Positions 58,416 to 64,000 of a stretch of 64,000 bases of DNA are shown here, one piece after another. This stretch comes from Capronia americana. Lineage: Eukaryota; Ascomycota; Eurotiomycetes; Chaetothyriales; Herpotrichiellaceae. Below the pieces are notes generated by a model. The model saw only the letters and a program-made list of their open reading frames with translations. It was not told the origin of the DNA and ran no database searches. The stretch lies in NCBI GenBank assembly GCA_016110215.1, contig JADWQD010000006.1:1426001-1490000 (forward strand), read 5' to 3'. The stretch's first letter is position 1. Each line of letters opens with the position of its first letter. Position numbers and translations under genes: made by a program.

Positions 58416-59261
58416 ATGGCTTCCTCCACAACCATAACCCGCGAAAACGTCACGAGCCTCTTCCCCGAAGTGCACACCCGCCTCATCGGGGCCGACATGG
58501 CACCCACGCACACGCCCTCCACCAACGGCGCCTCCGACTCCACTTCTGACGACCTCCTGGCTGGCTATGACGAAGAGCAAATCCGGCTCATGGACGAAAT
58601 GTGCATTGTGCTGGACCATGACGATGCGCCCATTGGGTCTGCCTCCAAGAAAGCCTGCCACCTGATGTCTAATATCAACCAAGGATTACTGCACCGCGCG
58701 TTCTCGGCCTTCCTCTTTGACCCGAAGAGTAAGAAACTGCTCCTGCAGCAGCGGGCCAGCGAGAAAATCACATTCCCGGACATGTGGACGAATACGTGCT
58801 GCTCGCACCCGCTGGCGCATCCTGCCGAGACAGGCAACGGGGAGCTGTCGAGTAATGTGGAGGGGGCGAAGCGCGCGGCGCAGCGGAAGTTGGGCCACGA
58901 GCTAGGAATTCCGGCCTCGCAGGTGCCTGTCTCGGAATTCAGCTTCCTGACGAGGATTCATTATCTCGCACCGTCGGATGGGAAGTGGGGCGAGCACGAG
59001 ATCGACTATATCCTGTTCATTGAAGCGGATGTCACGCTGGACATCAACACGAATGAGGTGCAAGATACGCGGTGGGTGAGTCCCGAGGAACTGAAGCAGA
59101 TGTTCAAGGACGTGGAGAGCCAGAGCGGGAAGGACCAGGCCCTGAAATACACACCCTGGTTCCGCCTCATTTGCGAGGGCATGCTCTTTGAGTGGTGGGA
59201 GAAGCTCGCGCAGGGGAAGCTGAGCGAGGTCACGAACGAGACTCAGATTCGACGGATGTGA
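58416..59261 (+). CDS. IDI1: Isopentenyl-diphosphate delta-isomerase (type I)
   Basis: Nudix-fold enzyme interconverting IPP and DMAPP in the mevalonate/ergosterol pathway. Intron-free, 281 aa. Catalytic Cys in TNTCCSHPL, metal/His ligands in GLLHRAFSAFLF, and Nudix-type block GAKRAAQRKLGHELGI. The catalytic Glu region is WGEHEIDYILF. C-terminal FRLICEGMLFEWWEKLAQG is conserved. The first 45 residues (MASSTTITRENVTSLFPEV onward) are the usual fungal extension. Essential housekeeping gene; neighbours unrelated. Confidence 0.97.
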   Translation: MASSTTITRENVTSLFPEVHTRLIGADMAPTHTPSTNGASDSTSDDLLAGYDEEQIRLMDEMCIVLDHDDAPIGSASKKACHLMSNINQGLLHRAFSAFLFDPKSKKLLLQQRASEKITFPDMWTNTCCSHPLAHPAETGNGELSSNVEGAKRAAQRKLGHELGIPASQVPVSEFSFLTRIHYLAPSDGKWGEHEIDYILFIEADVTLDINTNEVQDTRWVSPEELKQMFKDVESQSGKDQALKYTPWFRLICEGMLFEWWEKLAQGKLSEVTNETQIRRM

Positions 59262-59657
59262 GACCTAGACCTGGACCTCGAGAAAGAGCCGAGTCTTGGG
59301 TGTAACTCTGGCTTGCATGGCGCAAAGGGGGTGTGTAAATCGATGTGGGATGAGAGTGCATAGCATCGGTATCCCAGACCGGAGAGGGGGCGTTCAGGCG
59401 CACAGAGAGAACTGTACAGATCCTCTCAAGAACATGTTATCTGCCAAATCATGCGGGCATGCGATGAATGATAAGCAGTCCGTGCTAGTTCGGATGATAC
59501 GTCGAACACAATTATTATGAGCCAGGTTCAGATTCAATTCATGTCGCTGCATCTCTCGGATGCTATACACAGAATATCCTTCAACCCCAGTGCACAAAGC
59601 AGCAAAGGACAATAATCCGCTGTCGGACGGACCACCAACACACATGTACATCTCTCA
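59262..59657. other. Convergent intergenic region, IDI1 / MATE
   Basis: 396 bp between convergent stops. No gene or repeat seen. Confidence 0.55.
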
Positions 59658-61637
59658 TTAGCCACCCTCCAAATTCCGAGCCTTCGCCTCTTCCACACTG
59701 CGATTCCAATCTGTCCTGGCGAGGTATACAAATTCCACAGCGGCGACCAACCCGAGCGCGAGTGCAACTCCGGTCCACAAACCCCAGAGGCCCCAGCCCG
59801 CCCCAAATGCCGTGCCAAAACTTATCGGCATGGCAAACACGTAGTAACAAAACAGCTGCACGTAGCCGCCAAACTCTTGCCGCCCCAGGCCCCGTAGAAT
59901 ACCGTTACACGCTGCAGCGAGGGCGTCGAAGAGTTGAAACGCGGCGCAGAGGGGAAGAATCTCGGACACGATGCGGATGACCTCGGCGTCCGAGGTGAAG
60001 AGGCGGGGGATGTAGTCTTTCAGCGCGGACAGGAGCGTCACGTTTAGGATGCCGACGACCACAGCGGCGGAAAAGGTTACTTTGGTGCTGACTTTGGCGG
60101 CATCGGCAAGGGTTGCTCCTATCAAGTTGGCCACACGGGTGGAGCCGGCTATGCTCAGTGGGAAGGGGATCTGGAATGTCAACGAGGTGAGAGTGGCGAG
60201 GACGGACTGTGCGGCGAGAGTGGTCGTGCCGAAATACGATGCCGCAAAGGTGAGGATCTCGAAGGCCAGGACTTCGGCTTCAATCATCACCACTCCGGGC
60301 AATGCAAGTTTTACCATCGGACCCCAATTCTGCAGCGCCTTTTTCGTGAAGCCATTCCAGCAAGACATGCCGGATTTGGAGAAGAAGCGGACGTAGATGA
60401 ACAGACCCATCGGGAGGAGATTGTCTGTGACAGCAACGGCGATGGGTGCGCCGATAAAGCCCATCTTGAATCTCCACACAAAGAGCCAGTTCATGAAGGC
60501 GTTGAAAGGGGCGCAGAAGAGGAGAACGTACAAGGAGGCTGAGAAGAGCCCTTGGGCTTGGACGTAGCGTTTGCCAGCCTCGAATGCTGCGTAGCCCGGT
60601 GCTCCCGCTAAGACGACTTTCAGGTAAAGACCGGCCAGTTTAGCGACTTCGGGTTCCGGGACGAGTGCGAGGAGGATGTTCTCTGCGCAGATCCAGATGA
60701 CGGCGATAGGAAGAGTGATGCTCCATAAGAAGAACACCATGCGTTGCATTTGCAAACCCACCAGTTTTCTGCGGCCGGAGCCATAGGCTTGCGCGCAGAG
60801 GGTGTCGAGTGAGGTTGCTAGGCCTTGGTAAATCGCATAGCCTGTAATGTTCGCAGACATAGAAGCCAAGCTAACTGCTCCCAGTTCTACTGTTCCGATA
60901 TGTCCTACTGTGAAAATACTTGCAACGGTGAGCGAGTACTGTAGGATAAAGGTGACCATCAAGGGCGCTGAATATCGGGCAAGGACCTTGGCTTCTCGCT
61001 GCCATGTGGTGTGGATCATGCCAGCAGCCACCGCCTCCTCCCATTTCTGGTTGATGGTCTCGGGATCATCTTGGCCACCATAAGGCAGATTTGGGTCGCC
61101 CAGCAGAGGAGTCGCTTCGGATGCAACTCCAAGGCCCCCATCCAATGCCGGTGTAGCTTCTTCATCGCGGGATACTTTGCGATCTCCGCCGGGAATATGG
61201 AAAATGCTTCTTCTTCGGCTACCATCGTCGCCGGCAACCTGCGGGTGTTTCGGAGGGATAATGTTATTGTCTCTCAACAGACTCCTCTCCTCCTCCATTG
61301 CCTGCTTCCTCTCTTGCTTCGAGAGCCGCTCATGCTCCGTTGACAGTAGATGTGGGAGAACAGTCGCTCTGTTCCCTGCGCCGACAAAACTCGGTCGACG
61401 ATACAGTCCCGCAAAAGACTGTCCTCTTCCAGGCGCAGATGTAGAAGGCCGTAAGGTTGAGGTCTCGGAGTCGGGCTCGGATTCTGACTCCACGGCATCT
61501 TCTGGGTCTTCTTCGATGTCCCGAGCGAGAGACGCCTGTGCGATGGGTGAGAAATCCGGCAGAGAACGAGAAAACGCCCGACTCGTGATGCTCGTGACAC
61601 GCTCGAGCGTACTGTTGGTCTTCGGAGGCGTCGCCAT
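59658..61637 (-). CDS. MATE family efflux transporter
   Basis: Multidrug and toxic-compound extrusion protein; cation-coupled exporter of organic cations, vacuolar or plasma membrane. Intron-free, 659 aa, in the size range of fungal MATEs with a long N-terminus. About 205 polar residues (acidic DIEEDPEDAVESESEPDSE segment, then HIPGGDRKVSRDEE) precede the first TM. SAPLMVTFILQYSLTVASIFTVGHIGTVELGAVSLASM is the classical TM1-TM2 entry (quoted in halves: ILQYSLTVASIFTVGHIG, TVELGAVSLASM). Then QGLATSLDTLCAQAYGSG is the MATE signature, with ALPGVVMIEAEVLAFEILT and the C-half CNGILRGLGRQEFGGYVQL. Twelve hydrophobic segments fit. Divergent from the DUF202 gene. Confidence 0.94.
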   Translation of the reverse strand: MATPPKTNSTLERVTSITSRAFSRSLPDFSPIAQASLARDIEEDPEDAVESESEPDSETSTLRPSTSAPGRGQSFAGLYRRPSFVGAGNRATVLPHLLSTEHERLSKQERKQAMEEERSLLRDNNIIPPKHPQVAGDDGSRRRSIFHIPGGDRKVSRDEEATPALDGGLGVASEATPLLGDPNLPYGGQDDPETINQKWEEAVAAGMIHTTWQREAKVLARYSAPLMVTFILQYSLTVASIFTVGHIGTVELGAVSLASMSANITGYAIYQGLATSLDTLCAQAYGSGRRKLVGLQMQRMVFFLWSITLPIAVIWICAENILLALVPEPEVAKLAGLYLKVVLAGAPGYAAFEAGKRYVQAQGLFSASLYVLLFCAPFNAFMNWLFVWRFKMGFIGAPIAVAVTDNLLPMGLFIYVRFFSKSGMSCWNGFTKKALQNWGPMVKLALPGVVMIEAEVLAFEILTFAASYFGTTTLAAQSVLATLTSLTFQIPFPLSIAGSTRVANLIGATLADAAKVSTKVTFSAAVVVGILNVTLLSALKDYIPRLFTSDAEVIRIVSEILPLCAAFQLFDALAAACNGILRGLGRQEFGGYVQLFCYYVFAMPISFGTAFGAGWGLWGLWTGVALALGLVAAVEFVYLARTDWNRSVEEAKARNLEGG

Positions 61638-62450
61638 GGGGGACAGGCCCGGGCTAGAAGCTATGCTTCCAGCGGGAATTCGACGGTTTGATCCGCTACG
61701 ATTTCGATTCTAGAGCTCGCATGCTCAAACGTGACTTTCAGTTGAGGCGTGTGTGTCTCGGGTGCAAATATTTGATCAAACCTGGACCTGGCGAGAAGAG
61801 TGAAAGGAACCCCGACTTGGAAATATGCTGGGAAACGGTCGACTGATAAAGCTCACAACTGCGTCGATAATCTCCAAACCGTCGTCGGCTGCAGTGGCCG
61901 GATTGGGCACAGCTTCGCTAAGCTGAACCATTCGGGGGTGTCCCAGGCTGTTTTACCAGGTGTTATTGGCCCCTAGAAGAGGGCGGGGCAACGCCGCTGA
62001 TATGCGTCGCCTCCCGCCTCAGTAGATAGGTAGCCAGTGCCTGCCGCTTGAAGATACCAAGTTAAGCACGAGATGGCAAACCCGTTCAGTCGCTGAGAGA
62101 CACAGTGCCAGCATGAGAGGGATGAAAGATGCTTAGAGGCGCGCCAAGGAAGCTTCACTCGCATTGCTCATTGCGATAGCAGGCTGGGGTCGATTTGGCA
62201 TGAGCTCCCCTGGGCTCGGGCTCTGTGGCGCCTAGCATGGGGAAACCCTAGCTTTGGGCCTCGGCGACTCACTCGCGTCATCGTGAGCCCCATCAACACC
62301 ATCCAGTATCTGAAGGTCAACGATACATAGCTAATGTCCTCAGAATCCTACTAGTACCACATTCTTTATCACTGCTTCATGGCTTGTTCGCTATCGTAGG
62401 AAGCGATTTTCTACATCTTATCCCCCGCCGCTGAGGGTGTCTCAAGGAAG
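61638..62450. other. Divergent intergenic region, MATE / DUF202
   Basis: 813 bp between divergent starts, both promoters. Short frames only. No repeat or RNA seen. Confidence 0.55.
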
Positions 62451-63070
62451 ATGGCTCAACAAGATAGCAGTCCACGGGGACGACCTGCTGATGACGAAGA
62501 CGAGTGGCACCTCCTTTACAATCCCTTCGGCGCCACGATTAATGTCAACGAGTAGGACCTCCCCAGCCATGGGCGGCGACAGTCTTGCTGAACGATACTA
62601 GGTACCATCCTGAAAATCCGCTCAAGATGTTTCTTCTACAGCCGCTGTACGCCCCGCTTCTCTTTCCTAACACCACATCAGACGCGCGCGACCACTGTGC
62701 CAACGAGCGCACATTCTTATCGTGGCTGCGGCTGTCGATCTATATGGCTATAGTCGCGGTGGCCATCCTAGTCAACTTCCATCTCAAGCATCAACCAACT
62801 GCCCTAGAACAAAGGCTGAGCCGTCCGATGGGAATCATCTTCTGGGTCCTCTCGCTGGCTTGCCTGGCGACTGGACTGGGTATCTACATGCGTACAGTCA
62901 CTAAGTATGCAAAACGGCGGGCATTGGTTCAGACGGGAATGAAGACTCAGGCTGTGTTCCTGGTGGTCTCGGCGGCCATCATTACCGCATGCGCCTTGTT
63001 CCTAGCAGCGGAGGTGCAGGCGTCTCGAGAAAGGCAGGCCGGGGCTTCTGAGGCGATATTCATGCTGTAG
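62451..63070 (+). CDS. DUF202 membrane protein, Vtc1-like topology
   Basis: Small three-TM protein of the DUF202 family, found in the vacuolar transporter chaperone complex (Vtc1) and in stand-alone proteins of unknown role. Exons 62451-62551 and 62602-63070 (intron 50 bp), 189 aa. The family entry NERTFLSWLRLSIYMAIVAVAILV is present, with the basic WLR at the first TM. TM2 is IIFWVLSLACLATGLGIYM, TM3 is AVFLVVSAAIITACALFLAAE. The N-terminal 75 residues are soluble. This stand-alone fungal DUF202 type is commonly annotated as a hypothetical protein; no SPX domain is present, so a direct VTC subunit role is not shown. Confidence 0.85.
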
Positions 63071-63383
63071 CGGCAAGCTAGGAATCACCATGGCCTTCAG
63101 TATCTTTATGACCGAAACGATAGTACCTGATAATGGGCGTTGATTGGACTGCGTAGACGCGTCTCGTGCATTCGATGTTGATTCGCTCATGCGCATCTGT
63201 CAATTCCTCACACTTTAAACCGCCCTTCGGCTGCGACCTGCGGCCTCAATCTCGACCACATCCATCCTCAGCCCCGAAACGATATATTCGCACCGCATGA
63301 GCTCTCCCAGACGCTCGCCCGCAGGCTTCTAAAGCTCTTGTCAACCTCTCCTCGCAGCACACTCCGCTCGTTGCCCTCCGATT
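63071..63383. other. Intergenic region, DUF202 / Spg1
   Basis: 313 bp between same-strand genes. Holds the GTPase promoter. No other feature seen. Confidence 0.5.
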
Positions 63384-64000
63384 ATGGATCCCTCCACCCC
63401 CGTTGACTACCCCGCGGATTCGGCCTACAGTCCGCACATCGTCAACGACCAGGATCAGTCACAAGAGGAGGTCACTGCGGTCCAAAATGGCCTGCAGACT
63501 CAGCCGTCGACTGCCACTGCGACGCCGCCCACAGATAACGACCCAAGCCAGAAATACAACTCACCCAGTCTATACCAACAGCCGGGTTCAAGACCAGGTT
63601 CTGGCATGGGCGGCCATCAACAAACACAGTATCAGGAGAATCGTCCGTCACAGCCAGCCAGCAAATCAAGCGTCGTCATTAAGGTTGGAATGGTTGGGGA
63701 CGCACAGATAGGGAAGACGAGTTTGATGGTCAAATATGTCGAGGGCAGCTGGGACGAAGACTACATACAGACATTGGGTGCGTTCGTGCCGTCGTGCTCC
63801 CAGTTTGAGTGTCTAACCTGGTGCCAGGCGTCAATTTCATGGAAAAGACAATCTCAATACGCAATACCGAGATCACCTTTTCGATTTGGGATCTCGGCGG
63901 TCAGCGAGAGTTTGTCAACATGCTTCCCCTTGTTTGCAACGACGCCGTCGCGATCCTATTTATGTTCGACCTGACTCGGAAGTCAACGCTGAACAGCATC
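63384..64000 (+). CDS. spg1: Septation GTPase Spg1/Tem1, 3' end off the window
   Basis: Ras-superfamily GTPase that heads the septation initiation / mitotic exit network at spindle pole bodies. Visible exons 63384-63777 and 63828-64000 (continuing). About 98 polar N-terminal residues rich in Gln/Pro/Ser precede the domain. P-loop is GDAQIGKTSLMVKYVEGSW; the switch I region is DEDYIQTLGVNFMEKTI, joined across the intron; the switch II motif is WDLGGQREF. MFDLTRKSTLNS ends the window. The WDLGGQ form, in place of the Ras DTAGQ, is diagnostic of the Spg1/Tem1 group. The N-terminal extension is longer than in fission yeast and is usual in filamentous ascomycetes. Confidence 0.95.

Noticed and set aside
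1..64000. CRISPR arrays, bacterial operons, intact transposons
   Set aside because: No regularly spaced repeats, transposase or reverse-transcriptase frames, or terminal inverted repeats were seen; the window is eukaryotic.

Overview
The window is nuclear DNA of a filamentous ascomycete (Pezizomycotina). The evidence is many short GT-AG introns of 45-115 bp, fungal-specific families (Zn2Cys6 regulators with the fungal transcription-factor domain, a Git3/Gpr1-type receptor, ATP25, SND3/PHO88, TMA17, an Hda1-type deacetylase with an Arb2 domain) and a gpdA-like gene with a leader intron. The aromatic-catabolism content and family mix suggest Eurotiomycetes, possibly black yeasts of the Chaetothyriales; that placement is inference. 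I place about 33 protein-coding genes, one pseudogene, one weak candidate CDS and no tRNA or rRNA.

0-12 kb: a GPCR cut by the left edge (-), a METTL4-like MT-A70 methyltransferase (+), a ubiquitin C-terminal hydrolase (+), an ATP25 that is only an amino half (-), a short-chain dehydrogenase with an 18-bp tandem repeat in its leader (+), and an insulin-degrading-enzyme homolog with a mitochondrial-type presequence and a C-terminal SKL (+).

12.5-30.2 kb: a catabolic gene cluster. It holds a zinc alcohol dehydrogenase, a Dal5-type carboxylate transporter, a semialdehyde/aryl-aldehyde dehydrogenase, a Zn2Cys6 regulator, a decayed enol-lactonase, a salicylate-hydroxylase-type flavoprotein, a carboxymuconolactone-decarboxylase-family protein, an intact 3-oxoadipate enol-lactonase and a second Zn2Cys6 regulator paralogous to the first. 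The enzymes can be ordered as uptake, alcohol to aldehyde to acid, ring hydroxylation and lactone opening toward 3-oxoadipate, but no ring-cleaving dioxygenase lies in the window. Three intergenic regions of the cluster are dense in the pentamer CGGAT (either strand), a plausible shared operator.

31-43.5 kb: housekeeping and chromatin genes: CFIm25, SND3/PHO88, GAPDH, and Hda1, whose catalytic Asp-Val-His-His is encoded by a 14-nt microexon. Two tandem diverged coiled-coil paralogs follow, one ending in a zinc-knuckle-like motif.

43.5-46.6 kb is gene-poor, with a strong hairpin and a diverged tandem duplication. It is followed by a tiny free-standing SH3-like protein and a mucin-like single-pass membrane protein with a Cys-rich ectodomain.

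48.8-56.5 kb: a second small catabolic neighbourhood. A regulator carrying both C2H2 fingers and a Zn2Cys6 cluster is divergent from a vanillyl-alcohol oxidase, which faces a DHA1 efflux transporter.

57-64 kb: TMA17, isopentenyl-diphosphate isomerase, a MATE transporter, a DUF202 membrane protein and the start of a Spg1/Tem1 septation GTPase cut by the right edge. All exon boundaries were read by eye from splice signals, frame and family conservation; no search was run.
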